Source: Nonomuraea turcica
Lineage (GTDB): Bacteria; Actinomycetota; Actinomycetes; Streptosporangiales; Streptosporangiaceae
Assembly: GCF_030718205.1 (NCBI RefSeq)
Contig: NZ_JAUZQF010000010.1
Span: 186,001 to 250,000, forward strand
Direction of reading: 5' to 3'
Length of the DNA: 64,000 nt
Shown here: positions 56,059 through 64,000 of the stretch, piece after piece
Numbering within the stretch: position 1 is the stretch's first letter
How the letters are laid out: the number at the start of each line of letters is the position of its first letter
Translations under genes and position numbers: made by a program
Notes under the pieces: model-generated
Told to the model about the DNA's origin: nothing
The model's input: the letters and a program-made list of their open reading frames with translations, nothing else
Database searches by the model: none

Positions 56059-57537
56059 ATGGATGACGTGTTGATCGTAGGGGCGGGACCCGTCGGCCTC
56101 ATGCTCGCGTGCGAGCTGGGCCTGTCGGGAGTCCGCCCGATCGTGCTGGAGAAAAGGACCGAGCCGAGCGAGCAGCCCAGGGCCAACGGCCTGGGTGGGC
56201 AGATCATCGAGCTGCTCGACCACCGCGGCCTGCTGGAGCGTTTCAGCGAGGGCAGCCCGTTCGCGGGCCGGGCGCCGGGGTTCCCGTTCGGCTCGGTGCC
56301 GCTGCGCTTCGATGGGCTGGACGACATCCCCCTACGCCTGCTGCTGATCCAGCAGCCGCGCATAGAGCGGCTGCTGACCGAACGGGCGATCGAGCTCGGG
56401 GCCGAGATCAGGCGAGGGTGCGAGGTGGTGTCCCTCGCCCAGGACGCCGAGGGCGTGACGCTCGGCCTGGCGGACGGCCAGGTGCGGCGCGCCCGCTACG
56501 TCGTGGGCTGCGACGGCGGTCGCAGCCTCGTGCGTGAACTGGCTGGGATCGATTTTCCCGGCACCACCGACGACCACGTGCTGCGGCTGGGCCACTTCAG
56601 TACGGATGGCGTCGCCGATCCCTTCAAGCCCCTGGAGCTGGCCGGGCTGGAACCGGGCTGGAACCGGACGCCGCGCGGCCGCGTCCTGCTCACCTCGCTC
56701 CAGCACGGCGTGCTGATCGCCGGCGTCCGGGAGAAAGGGGAGCCTCAGGACGGGCCCGTGACGATCGAGGACTTCCACGCGGCGGTGCGCCGCGTCCTTG
56801 GCCGCGACCTGCCCTTGGGGGAGCCGATCTGGTTGTCGAGCACGGCCGCGCAGGCCAGGCTGGCCGGGCGGTACCAGGCCGGGCGGGTGTTCCTGGCGGG
56901 GGACGCCGCGCACCTGTTCCCCGCGGGCGGCTCGGCGCTCAACGTCGGCATGACCGACGCGGCCAATCTGGGCTGGAAGCTGGCCGCCGCGCTCCACGGC
57001 CGCGCCCCGGAAGGACTGCTCGGCACGTACGAGGCCGAGCGCCGCCCGGCCGCCGAGCGAGCCCTCGTCCAGACCCGTGCGCAGGCGGCCCTGGACCGCC
57101 TGGACGACGAGGACGGGGCCGCACTGCGTGAGCTGCTCGCCGAGGTGTTCGCGTACGAGCAGCCGGCCCGCCACCTGGCCACGCTCCTGCACGGCTCCGA
57201 CGTCCGCTACGGCTCCGCGCCGCATCCGCTGGTCGGCCACTTCGTCCCTGACCTGGCCCTGAAGGACGGCCGCCGGGTGGCCGAGCTGATGCGCGCGGGC
57301 CGGCCGGTGCTGCTCGACCTCGGCGGCGGGGCCGAGCTCGACGGCGCCGCGCTCGACGGCAGCGAGCTCGGCGGCCGCGCCGAGGTCGGCGGCGGCTGGA
57401 TCGACGTGGTCAGCGCACGTGCCGACGATCCGCCCGCCGACGCGCTGCTGATCCGTCCCGACGGCTACGTGGCCTGGGCAGGCGCGGCCGGCATGCCGGA
57501 AGCGGTGTCCGCATGGTTCACACCCAGCCCGGCTTGA
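56059..57537 (+). CDS. FAD-dependent aromatic monooxygenase (PheA/TfdB type)
   Basis: A 492-residue class A flavoprotein. FAD motifs: DVLIVGAGPVGLMLACELGLSG (GxGxxG), YVVGCDGGRSLVRELAG (DG motif) and VFLAGDAAHLFPAGGSALNVGMTDAANLGWKLA (GD motif); a thioredoxin-like C-terminal part follows. It resembles hydroxylases acting on polyketides or rifampicin (Rox-like), but the substrate cannot be settled by eye. Controlled by the symmetrical promoter; its 3' end overlaps the convergent response-regulator gene by 20 nt. Confidence 0.9.
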   Translation: MDDVLIVGAGPVGLMLACELGLSGVRPIVLEKRTEPSEQPRANGLGGQIIELLDHRGLLERFSEGSPFAGRAPGFPFGSVPLRFDGLDDIPLRLLLIQQPRIERLLTERAIELGAEIRRGCEVVSLAQDAEGVTLGLADGQVRRARYVVGCDGGRSLVRELAGIDFPGTTDDHVLRLGHFSTDGVADPFKPLELAGLEPGWNRTPRGRVLLTSLQHGVLIAGVREKGEPQDGPVTIEDFHAAVRRVLGRDLPLGEPIWLSSTAAQARLAGRYQAGRVFLAGDAAHLFPAGGSALNVGMTDAANLGWKLAAALHGRAPEGLLGTYEAERRPAAERALVQTRAQAALDRLDDEDGAALRELLAEVFAYEQPARHLATLLHGSDVRYGSAPHPLVGHFVPDLALKDGRRVAELMRAGRPVLLDLGGGAELDGAALDGSELGGRAEVGGGWIDVVSARADDPPADALLIRPDGYVAWAGAAGMPEAVSAWFTPSPA

Positions 57538-58165
57538 CCAGCCCCGACTCATAGGCGATCACGACCAGCTGGGCCCGATCCCGAGCGTGCAGCTTCATCA
57601 TCGCCCGGGACACGTGGGTCTTCGCGGTGGCCGGCGACATGAAGAGCTTGGCGGCGATCTCGTCGTTGGTCATGCCGGTGCCGACCAGGGAGAGCACCTC
57701 ACGCTCGCGCTCGGTGAGCTGATCGAGGCCGTCGGCGGCGATCGGCTCCTTGGCGCGCGAGGCGTACTCGGCGATCAGACGGCGGGTCACGCTCGGCGAC
57801 AGCAGCGCCTCGCCGGCCGCGACCACCCGGACGGCCTGGATCAGCTCGGCCGGCTCGGTGTCCTTGACCAGGAAGCCGCTGGCGCCGCCGCGCAGCGCCT
57901 CGAAGACGTATTCGTCCAGCTCGAACGTCGTCAGGATGATGATGCGCGGCCCCTCGGGCATCTGGCGGGTCGCGGTCAGGCCGTCGGTGCCGGGCATGCG
58001 GATGTCCATGAGCACCACGTCGGGCCGGTTCTGGGCCGCCAGCCGCACCGCCTCCGCGCCGTCGGCGGCCTCGGCCACCACGGTCATGTCCGCCTGGGCG
58101 TCGAGCAGCGCCTTGAAGCCCGCCCGGACCAGCGCCTGGTCGTCGGCCAGCAGCAGCTTGATCAT
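57518..58165 (-). CDS. NarL/FixJ-family response regulator
   Basis: A 215-residue regulator. Receiver: IKLLLADDQALVRAGFKALL with phospho-Asp in DVVLMDIRMPGTDG, and ASGFLVKDTEP; LuxR HTH: LTEREREVLSLVGTGMTNDEIAAKLFMSPATAKTHVSRAM. The ATG at 58165 overlaps the kinase stop (ATGA). It forms a two-component pair with the next gene. Confidence 0.93.
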   Translation of the reverse strand: MIKLLLADDQALVRAGFKALLDAQADMTVVAEAADGAEAVRLAAQNRPDVVLMDIRMPGTDGLTATRQMPEGPRIIILTTFELDEYVFEALRGGASGFLVKDTEPAELIQAVRVVAAGEALLSPSVTRRLIAEYASRAKEPIAADGLDQLTEREREVLSLVGTGMTNDEIAAKLFMSPATAKTHVSRAMMKLHARDRAQLVVIAYESGLVKPGWV

Positions 58166-59271
58166 GAGGTCTCCTCGGGTAGGGGCAGCCGGGCCTCGAC
58201 CTGGAAGCCCCCGCCTGACGGGCCTGCGACCAGCGTGCCGCCCAGCGCGGCGGCCCGCTCCCGCATGCCGGGAATGCCGTTGCCGCTGCCGGACTCGGAC
58301 AGGACGGCAGGCGTGGTGGCGCCGGTGTCGGTCACGCGGATGACGAGCTCGCTCGAGCAGTATTCCAGCCGCACGGTCACCGCAGAGCCGGGGGCGTGGC
58401 GGGCGGCGTTGGTGAGCGACTCCTGCACGATCCGGTAGGCGGCCCGCTCCACCGAAGGCGGCAGGGGGCGTGAGCCGACCCGCTTGAGCGTCACCTCCAG
58501 GCCCGAGCGCTCGATCAGCTCGTCGAGCCGGTCGAGCCCGGCCGTGGGCGAGCGCGGGGCGCCCTCGCGCAACACGTTCAGCACCGAGCGCATCTCGCCC
58601 AGGACCTCCTTGGACGCGGTCTTGATGGTGGCCAGGGCCGTCCTGGCCTGTTCGGGATTGTCGTCGATGAGGTGCAGCGCGGTCGACGCCTGGACGTGGA
58701 TGAGTGAGATGTTGTGCGCGAGTACGTCGTGCAGCTCCTGCGCCATGGTCAGCCGCTCCTCGCTGGCCTGCCGCCTGCTCTCCTCTTCGGCGGCGCGCTG
58801 CTGCTGGGCCCGTCGTTCGCGGGCGATCCTGACCAGTTCCGCCGCGACCATGGTGAGTAGGATGAATGAGGAAACCGCCAGGTCGTGGAAGAGCCCGCGC
58901 TGCGGCTGGAGGGTGACCCAGGAGTAGAGGATGAAGGCCGCGAGCGTGATCCCGGCCAGGATCCACGCCACCAGCCGATGGCGCCGCAGGACCAGCAGGA
59001 ACAACATGACGATCGGCGCGACGAACACTCCGCCGTAGGGGTAACCGCCCCAGACGTAGACGTAGGTCGCCAGGAAGGTGACGACGGCCGTGCTGATCGG
59101 GAACTTCCGGTGCAGGACGATCATCAGTGGCCCGACCAGCAGCAGCCCGTAGGCGAACGGGTCGAGCGGCTCCCTGGACGTCTGCCCGCGCTGCGCACCC
59201 TGGGACAGCCCCACTTGGAACACGGCGGTGATCAGGGCGAAGTAAGGGGCGAAGCCGGACTTCGAGTGCAC
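58162..59271 (-). CDS. NarL-type sensor histidine kinase
   Basis: A 369-residue membrane kinase. About four to five helices occupy the first 150 residues, followed by a coiled coil (ERRAQQQRAAEEESRRQ), HisKA_3 with the phospho-His in MAQELHDVLAHNISLIHVQA, and an ATPase domain with YRIVQESLTNAARHAPG and GNGIPGMRERAAALGG. Little extracytoplasmic sequence is present, suggesting membrane-sensing as in DesK/LiaS-like kinases; the signal is unknown. Confidence 0.92.
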   Translation of the reverse strand: MHSKSGFAPYFALITAVFQVGLSQGAQRGQTSREPLDPFAYGLLLVGPLMIVLHRKFPISTAVVTFLATYVYVWGGYPYGGVFVAPIVMLFLLVLRRHRLVAWILAGITLAAFILYSWVTLQPQRGLFHDLAVSSFILLTMVAAELVRIARERRAQQQRAAEEESRRQASEERLTMAQELHDVLAHNISLIHVQASTALHLIDDNPEQARTALATIKTASKEVLGEMRSVLNVLREGAPRSPTAGLDRLDELIERSGLEVTLKRVGSRPLPPSVERAAYRIVQESLTNAARHAPGSAVTVRLEYCSSELVIRVTDTGATTPAVLSESGSGNGIPGMRERAAALGGTLVAGPSGGGFQVEARLPLPEETS

Positions 59272-59365
59272 GCCTCAACGCTAGGTCACCACTCTGACCG
59301 GCGCATCACCCTCATGTCGCAGGGGGCCCTACCACGACAGGCGTACCTGGTAGATGGTGGAGATC

Positions 59366-61096
59366 ATGCGTCGAATGCTCATTCCCGCAGCAGCAGCAGT
59401 CCTCATCGCGCTCGTGCCCACGGCTCCCGTGTCGGCCGAGCCCCAGCAGAAGGTCCCGGTCGCCAAGGGGTACGGCGGCGCCGTCTCCACCGTCGACCTG
59501 GACGCGAGCAAGGCCGCCATCTCCGTGCTGAGAAAGGGCGGCAACGCCGTGGACGCCGCGGTCGCGGCCGGTGCGGTGCTCGGAGTCACCGAGCCGTACT
59601 CGGCCGGGCTGGCCGGCGGCGGTTTCATGGTCTACTACGACGCCAGGCAGCGTAAGGTCTTCACGATCGACGGCCGGGAGACCGCGCCGCAGGCCATGAC
59701 GTCGACCGCGTTGGAGGGCATCCCGTTCGACCAGGCCGTCACCAGCGGGCTGTCGGCCGGCGTGCCCGGCACGGTCGCGAACTGGGACCTGGCCCTGCGC
59801 AGGTTCGGCACGATCTCGCTCAAGCAGGCGCTCCAGCCGGCCATCGAGGTGGCCGCCAAGGGCTTCGTCGTGGACCAGACGTTCTCCGACCAGACGGCCG
59901 CCAACGCCGCCCGCTTCAAGGACTTCATCTCCACGGCCTCGTTGTACCTGCCGAACGGCGCCCCGCCGCCCGTCGGCTCGGTCTTCAGGAATCCGGAGCT
60001 TGCGGACACCTACCGGGAGCTGGCCAAGCGCGGCCCCGGCTGGTTGTACGGCGGCCGGCTCGGCGAAGAGATCGTGACCACGGTCAAGAACCCGCCGGTC
60101 ACCCCAGGCAGCACCCGCAACGTGCGGCCCGGCCTGATGGAGCTGGCGGACCTGCGTGCGTACCGCGCCCTCATGCGCGAGCCCACCAAGGTCTCCTATA
60201 AGGGCATGGACGTCTACGGCATGGCTCCCCCGTCCTCCGGCGGATCCACCGTCGGCGAGGCGCTCAACATCCTGGAGCCCCTGCCGGAGGTCGGCCTGCA
60301 CGAGTACCTGGAGGCGTCCAGGCTGGCCTTCGCCGACCGCGGCAAGTACGTCGGCGACATCCCCGGCGTCCCTCTGGAGGAGCTGCTGTCCGACGGCTTC
60401 GCCAAGGAGCGGGCGTGCCTGATCGGCGAGCGGGCGATGACGCACCCGGCTGCGCCGGGCAGCCCGGACGGCTCGTACGAGCCCTGCGCCCAGCCCACCG
60501 GGAGCGCCACCCCGGTCGCGGACGAGGGCCCCGAGACCACGCACCTCGTGGTGGCCGACCGCTGGGGCAACGTGATCGCCTACAACCTGACCATCGAGTC
60601 CACCGGCGGCAACGGCATCGTGGTGCCGGGCCGCGGCGTGCTCCTCAACAATGAGCTGACCGACTTCACGCCCGGCCCGGCCCCCGGCGACCCGAACCTG
60701 CCGGGCCCGGGCAAGCGGCCGCGCTCGTCGATGGCGCCCACGCTGGTGTTCGACGACGGCAGGCCAATGCTGGCGGTCGGCTCCCCCGGCGGCTCGACCA
60801 TCATCACGACCGTGCTGCAGATCCTCCTCAACCGGTACGAGTTCGGCATGAAGCTGCCCGAGGCGCTGGCCGCGCCGCGCGCCACGCAGCGCAACACCGC
60901 ACAGACGCAGGCCGAGCCGGCGTTCCTGGCCCTGCACCAGAAGGATTTGATGGACCGCGGACACAGCTTCGCCCCCAACCCGGAGATCGGCGCCGCCACG
61001 GCGCTGGAGTTCCTCGGCGGGGGCCGCATCCAGGCCGTGGCCGAGCCGGCGAGACGAGGCGGCGGCAGCGCGATGGTGGTGGTGCCGACCCGATAA
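59366..61096 (+). CDS. ggt: gamma-glutamyltransferase
   Basis: A secreted Ntn-hydrolase of 576 residues from ATG 59366 (GGAG upstream; an ATG at 59354 is possible). A signal peptide ends near PVSAEP. The proenzyme has GGNAVDAAVAAGAVLGVTEPYSAGLAGGGFM; autocleavage creates the catalytic Thr of ETTHLVVAD; the small subunit contains NNELTDF, RPRSSMAPT and GSPGGSTIITTVLQ. It cleaves gamma-glutamyl bonds, for example of glutathione. No operon partner is obvious. Confidence 0.93.
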   Translation: MRRMLIPAAAAVLIALVPTAPVSAEPQQKVPVAKGYGGAVSTVDLDASKAAISVLRKGGNAVDAAVAAGAVLGVTEPYSAGLAGGGFMVYYDARQRKVFTIDGRETAPQAMTSTALEGIPFDQAVTSGLSAGVPGTVANWDLALRRFGTISLKQALQPAIEVAAKGFVVDQTFSDQTAANAARFKDFISTASLYLPNGAPPPVGSVFRNPELADTYRELAKRGPGWLYGGRLGEEIVTTVKNPPVTPGSTRNVRPGLMELADLRAYRALMREPTKVSYKGMDVYGMAPPSSGGSTVGEALNILEPLPEVGLHEYLEASRLAFADRGKYVGDIPGVPLEELLSDGFAKERACLIGERAMTHPAAPGSPDGSYEPCAQPTGSATPVADEGPETTHLVVADRWGNVIAYNLTIESTGGNGIVVPGRGVLLNNELTDFTPGPAPGDPNLPGPGKRPRSSMAPTLVFDDGRPMLAVGSPGGSTIITTVLQILLNRYEFGMKLPEALAAPRATQRNTAQTQAEPAFLALHQKDLMDRGHSFAPNPEIGAATALEFLGGGRIQAVAEPARRGGGSAMVVVPTR

Positions 61097-61185
61097 ACCT
61101 CACCAAGGTGCAACTACTGTCACTGGCCGCGTCCAGGAGGTCGCGTTACGTTGCGTATACGGCTTCCGAATGAGTGGGGACACGC

Positions 61186-61386
61186 ATGCAGTCCATCGCC
61201 AGGTTCTGCGGCCAGTGCAGCTGTGGTTGCCCTGAACTGTTCGTCGACCGGGACGCGCCCGAGGAGCGCCAGGTCATCATCACCGACGACTTCGGGCAGC
61301 GCGTGGAGATGAGCCTCGACCAGTTCGGCTCCATCGTGGAGGCGGCCAAGAGCGGGTCCCTGGACAGCCTGGCGCTCGCCCACTGA
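61186..61386 (+). CDS. small Cys-rich protein, family unknown
   Basis: A 66-residue protein from ATG 61186 (GGGGA upstream). The N-terminus holds four cysteines in RFCGQCSCGCPELFVD, a compact metal or Fe-S-type knot, followed by an alpha/beta segment (QVIITDDFGQRVEMSLDQF). The layout looks like a small metal-binding protein. It directly precedes, and may overlap, a membrane protein with UreH-like and cupredoxin domains, suggesting copper or other metal handling; that is inference. Confidence 0.72.
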   Translation: MQSIARFCGQCSCGCPELFVDRDAPEERQVIITDDFGQRVEMSLDQFGSIVEAAKSGSLDSLALAH

Positions 61387-61433
61387 GCGCCCAGGCGGCC
61401 GGCCTGCTGGCCGGCGGGCTCGCTGCGGGACTG

Positions 61434-62282
61434 GTGGCAGGCACCGCGACCTGCACCGCGACGCAGAGCGGGCTGCTCATGGGCCTGGCCGATCGGCCGC
61501 ACGGGCGTGGTCCGGCGCTCGTGGGGTGGTTCCTTGCCGGGCGGCTGGCCTCGTACACGTTGGCCGGGGCGCTGCTCGGGCTGCTCGGCTCGGCCATCAG
61601 CCCGCCGCCCGCGGCCCGTGCGGCGCTGCTGGTCGCCGCCGGTGTCACGGTGATCGTCTTCGCCGTCAGGCTCATGCGGCGTGGGCACTGCGCGGCGCCG
61701 CGCGACGGCCAGGTCTCCCGCTACAAGGCCCCGCTCCTGGGGGCGGCCACCATCCTCGTGCCGTGCGGCGTCACGCTCAGCATGGAGATGATCGCCGTCT
61801 CCAGCGGCTCGCCGCTGGCGGGCGCGGCGGCCATGGCGGGTTTCGTGGCCGGCACCGCCCCGGCGTTCGCGCTGCTCGGCTACGTCTTACGGCGGGTCTC
61901 TCGCACCAGGCTCGCCAGACTCACCGGGCTCGTGGCGATCGCCGCCGGGCTCTGGACCGTCGGTGCCGGGCTCAACCTGGGCGGCTGGTTGCCCGCGGCC
62001 CCGCCCCCGTCCACGCCCCCGGCCGCGGCGCGCCCCGTCTCGACGACCGTCACCGTGTGGGCGACCCGGGACGGCTACCGCCCGGCCATGGTGCCGGCGC
62101 CCGCCGGCGTCCCGGTCGAGATCGTCTTCAAGCAGGCCGACCGGGGTTGCACCGGCACGGTCGTGATCGGCGGGCGCGACGTGGCGCTGCCGGCCACCGT
62201 ACGGCTGCCGCCCCAGCCGCCCGGCACGCTGCGGTACGTCTGCGGGATGGGCATGTACGCGGGCTTCATCAACTTCTCCTAG
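61434..62282 (+). CDS. UreH/TauE-SafE-like membrane protein with C-terminal cupredoxin-like domain
   Basis: At least 282 residues from GTG 61434. About six helices include LVAGTATCTATQSGLLMGLA and ILVPCGVTLSMEMIAV, the paired motifs of UreH/DsbD-like transporters. After a Pro-rich linker the last 80 residues form a cupredoxin-like sheet (VTVWATRDGYRPAMVPAPAG, FKQADRGCTG, YVCGMGMYAGFI), whose Cys/Met pattern suggests copper. The conserved first helix actually begins upstream, in frame back to a CTG at 61383 that overlaps the previous stop, so translation may start there. Probably a copper transporter or insertase. Confidence 0.75.
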   Translation: MAGTATCTATQSGLLMGLADRPHGRGPALVGWFLAGRLASYTLAGALLGLLGSAISPPPAARAALLVAAGVTVIVFAVRLMRRGHCAAPRDGQVSRYKAPLLGAATILVPCGVTLSMEMIAVSSGSPLAGAAAMAGFVAGTAPAFALLGYVLRRVSRTRLARLTGLVAIAAGLWTVGAGLNLGGWLPAAPPPSTPPAAARPVSTTVTVWATRDGYRPAMVPAPAGVPVEIVFKQADRGCTGTVVIGGRDVALPATVRLPPQPPGTLRYVCGMGMYAGFINFS

Positions 62283-62283
62283 T

Positions 62284-63720
62284 GTGTCGGCCATTACGGT
62301 TCGCGATCGCGTGATCACGTGCCACCCTGTCGCCATGGCCTGGCAAGGAGAAGTGGCGGCGCCTGCCATACCGGCGCCCCGCGTGGGAGATGAGCCCGAG
62401 CTGCTGGCCGCCGCGCGCGCAGGCGACCCGCAGGCCGCGCACCGGCTCGGCAAGCTCTATGCGCAGCATGGCGACCGGGTGGCCGCCAGGCACTGGTGGG
62501 AGCGGGCCGCCCTGAGCGGCAACGTCGACAGCGCCTTCAACCTGGGCGTCTGGCACGAGAAACACGGCAGCCTGGACGCGGCGATCACGTGGTACGAGAC
62601 GGCCGCCGCGACCGGCGACGCCGAGGCCGCGACCAACCTGGCGACGCTTCTGCTGGAGCAGCGCGGCGACGTCGCCGGGGCCAGGAGGTGGTTCGAGAGC
62701 GCGGCCCTCGCCGGTTCCCGGGCCGCGGCGCGCAGGCTGGCACTGGTGTGCGAGGACGCGGGCGAGCTCGGCGGGGCCCGCGAGTGGCATCGCCGCGCGG
62801 CGATCGACGGCGACCCGGCCTCGGCGCACGACCTCGGCTTCCTGGCCTACGCGGCGGGCGACGACGAGGAGACCGTGCGGTGGTGGGAATACGCCGCCAG
62901 GGCCGGCCACGCCGAGTCCGCGTACTGCATGGGCCTCTACCTGAACGCCGGGCGCGACCCCGAGGGCGCCGAGGCGTACTTCCGGCTGGCCGCCAAGAGC
63001 GAGCACCCGGGCGCCGCCTCCTGGCTCGGCGGGATCGCGCTGTCCAGGGGCGACCTGCGTACCGCACGGGCCTGGTTCGAGCAGGCCGCGAACGCGGGCC
63101 GGGTCGAGGACCAGCGGATGGCCGGGTTCGTGTGCGTGGAGCTGGGCGACTGCGGGGCGGCCAGCCACTGGTTCGGCCGGGCGGCGGCCGGCGGGGACGC
63201 CGAGTCGGCCTTCAACTACGGCCTGCTGCTCATCGCCGAGTTCGGTGACCTGGCCGGCGGCCGGCACTGGTTCCGCCAGGCCGCGCTGGCCGGCCACCAC
63301 GGAGCGGCGCTAGAGCTGGGCGGGCTGTTGTCGGTGGCCGGCGAGCTGGGCGAGGCGCGGGAGTGGCTGTCCGACCCGCCGCCGCCTGCGTGGGCCGGCC
63401 CCACGGAGCCCGAGCTGGCCGCGCGGGCCGAGCTGGCCGCGGCAGCCACCGGCCGCAGGGGCGGGGTCCCGCTGGACGTGGCGGCGCTGACCGAGGTCCT
63501 GGGCACCTGGGACGTGGTGACCAGGCCGCTGCACGACCATTCGGACGTGGTGGGGTGGCTGGTGCGGCGCAGCGGGGTGCACGTGAGCGCCATCGAGCAC
63601 CTGGCGTCCGTACGCGGCACGCTGCTGCGTCCCGGCAGCGCGCCGTGGCCGAGCCCCGGCGAGATCCAGCACGTCCTGGCCACGGCCAGGGACCTGCGCA
63701 AGCGGCTCGGCGTGCGTTAA
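62284..63720 (+). CDS. Sel1/TPR-repeat protein
   Basis: Up to 478 residues from GTG 62284; ATG 62335 (MAWQGEV) is an alternative. About nine Sel1-like 35-residue repeats run from residue 40 to 380 (LGKLYAQHGDRVAARHWWERA, LGVWHEKHGSLDAAITWYETA, LGGIALSRGDLRTARAWFEQA). The C-terminal 100 residues form another domain ending IQHVLATARDLRKRLGV. Sel1 proteins are scaffolds; the partner is unknown. The stop shares a TTAA with the convergent VOC gene. Confidence 0.87.
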   Translation: MSAITVRDRVITCHPVAMAWQGEVAAPAIPAPRVGDEPELLAAARAGDPQAAHRLGKLYAQHGDRVAARHWWERAALSGNVDSAFNLGVWHEKHGSLDAAITWYETAAATGDAEAATNLATLLLEQRGDVAGARRWFESAALAGSRAAARRLALVCEDAGELGGAREWHRRAAIDGDPASAHDLGFLAYAAGDDEETVRWWEYAARAGHAESAYCMGLYLNAGRDPEGAEAYFRLAAKSEHPGAASWLGGIALSRGDLRTARAWFEQAANAGRVEDQRMAGFVCVELGDCGAASHWFGRAAAGGDAESAFNYGLLLIAEFGDLAGGRHWFRQAALAGHHGAALELGGLLSVAGELGEAREWLSDPPPPAWAGPTEPELAARAELAAAATGRRGGVPLDVAALTEVLGTWDVVTRPLHDHSDVVGWLVRRSGVHVSAIEHLASVRGTLLRPGSAPWPSPGEIQHVLATARDLRKRLGVR

Positions 63721-64000
63721 CGCTGGCCGAGGTGGAACAGGTTGCCGTCCTCGTCCTTGAAGACCGCCGACCAGCCCCAAGGCTCCTGCTTCGGCGCCTG
63801 CGTGAACTCCACGCCGCGGGCGGCGAGCTCCTCGTGCGTCTTGACGATGTCGTCGGCCTCGAACAGCACGTAGTTGGGCATGTCCTTGACCATCGCGGGC
63901 CACTTGGGGTCGGCCTTGATGATGGCCAGCCTGGTGCCGCCGGCGGGCGGCTCGACCTCGATCCAGCGGTCCTCGCCGTAGGGCATGTCCCTGGTGACCG
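63717..64000 (-). CDS. VOC/glyoxalase-like protein, 5' end cut by the window
   Basis: The C-terminal part of a vicinal-oxygen-chelate protein: TRDMPYGEDRWIEVEPPAGGT, YVLFEADDIVKTHEELAARGVEF and SAVFKDEDGNLFHLGQR. The frame remains open through base 64000, and the family normally has about 35 more residues upstream (beta-strand with a metal His). An ATG at 63986 is internal to the fold. Function unassigned. Confidence 0.88.
   Translation of the reverse strand, partial: VTRDMPYGEDRWIEVEPPAGGTRLAIIKADPKWPAMVKDMPNYVLFEADDIVKTHEELAARGVEFTQAPKQEPWGWSAVFKDEDGNLFHLGQR

Noticed and set aside
1..64000. tRNA, rRNA, CRISPR arrays, transposases and known riboswitches
   Set aside because: I looked for cloverleaf-like stretches, regularly spaced repeats, transposase motifs and riboswitch-like leaders and found nothing supportable. 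Small tRNAs could be missed without software.

Overview
The window looks like chromosomal DNA from a high-GC, developmentally complex actinomycete. Evidence is the strong third-position GC, frequent GTG starts, ATGA gene overlaps, several apparently leaderless promoters, ECF sigma/ZAS anti-sigma genes, a LAL-type LuxR regulator, DUF397/DUF5753 proteins and an AfsR remnant. My guess is a Streptosporangiaceae member such as Nonomuraea, from general gene style only. I see no rRNA, tRNA, CRISPR array or intact insertion sequence.

Layout. 0-6 kb: a RibD/DHFR-like reductase; a metal block (CmtR-like ArsR repressor, CDF exporter, divergent arsenite methyltransferase); a DUF305 lipoprotein; a lipoprotein/cytochrome-b pair whose cytochrome ends in a zinc anti-sigma-like motif; and an ECF sigma/ZAS anti-sigma pair. 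6-12 kb: two more RibD-like reductases, both apparently frameshifted, a secreted PL9-type pectate lyase, two large SnoaL-tailed ECF sigma factors, a hemerythrin and a DUF1876 protein. 12-22.4 kb: a uronide-oligosaccharide locus with a heparinase II/III-like protein, a DeoR-HTH/LacI-sensor hybrid regulator, a DUF2264 protein, a 2-hydroxyacid dehydrogenase, a CUT1 ABC importer without its ATPase and a YesL-like protein. Two kinds of repeated operator-like sites tie the PL9 gene and these operons together.

22-29 kb: protein-L-isoaspartate methyltransferase, GNAT, WYL regulator, argG with an ARG-box-like promoter, a LacI regulator and a methyltransferase. 29-32 kb is an eroded accessory patch: N- and C-terminal pieces of a DUF574-type methyltransferase lie 2.5 kb apart on the same strand, with an AfsR fragment, an orphan secreted protein behind 11-bp direct repeats, a DUF5753 protein lacking its HTH, DUF397 and a 143-bp nested palindrome. 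32-45 kb: BlaI regulator, methyltransferase, BtrH-like protein without the expected cysteine, a proline/glutamine-rich membrane protein, LAL regulator, LysE exporter/TetR/BVMO set with a clear dyad, SURF1, DUF3817, two tiny membrane proteins, a double pseudokinase and arylamine N-acetyltransferase.

45-64 kb: an OmpR response regulator translationally coupled to a 1218-residue histidine kinase/DUF4173 fusion; a D-amino-acid catabolic operon (D-aminoacylase, PLP D-amino-acid lyase, RidA, uncharacterised barrel-like protein); VOC and methyltransferase; a small HTH gene and Clp-N gene divergent from a FAD monooxygenase across a strikingly symmetrical promoter/operator; a NarL-type two-component system; gamma-glutamyltransferase; a small Cys-rich protein next to a UreH-like/cupredoxin membrane protein; a Sel1-repeat protein; and a VOC gene cut by the window end.

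The strongest leads are the coupled uronide regulon, the mirror-image leaderless promoter at 56.0 kb, tandem duplications that straddle stop codons at three loci, the split methyltransferase patch, the cytochrome/zinc-finger fusion beside a sigma/anti-sigma pair, and the fused histidine kinase. All functions are inferred from sequence motifs read by eye; no database search was run.
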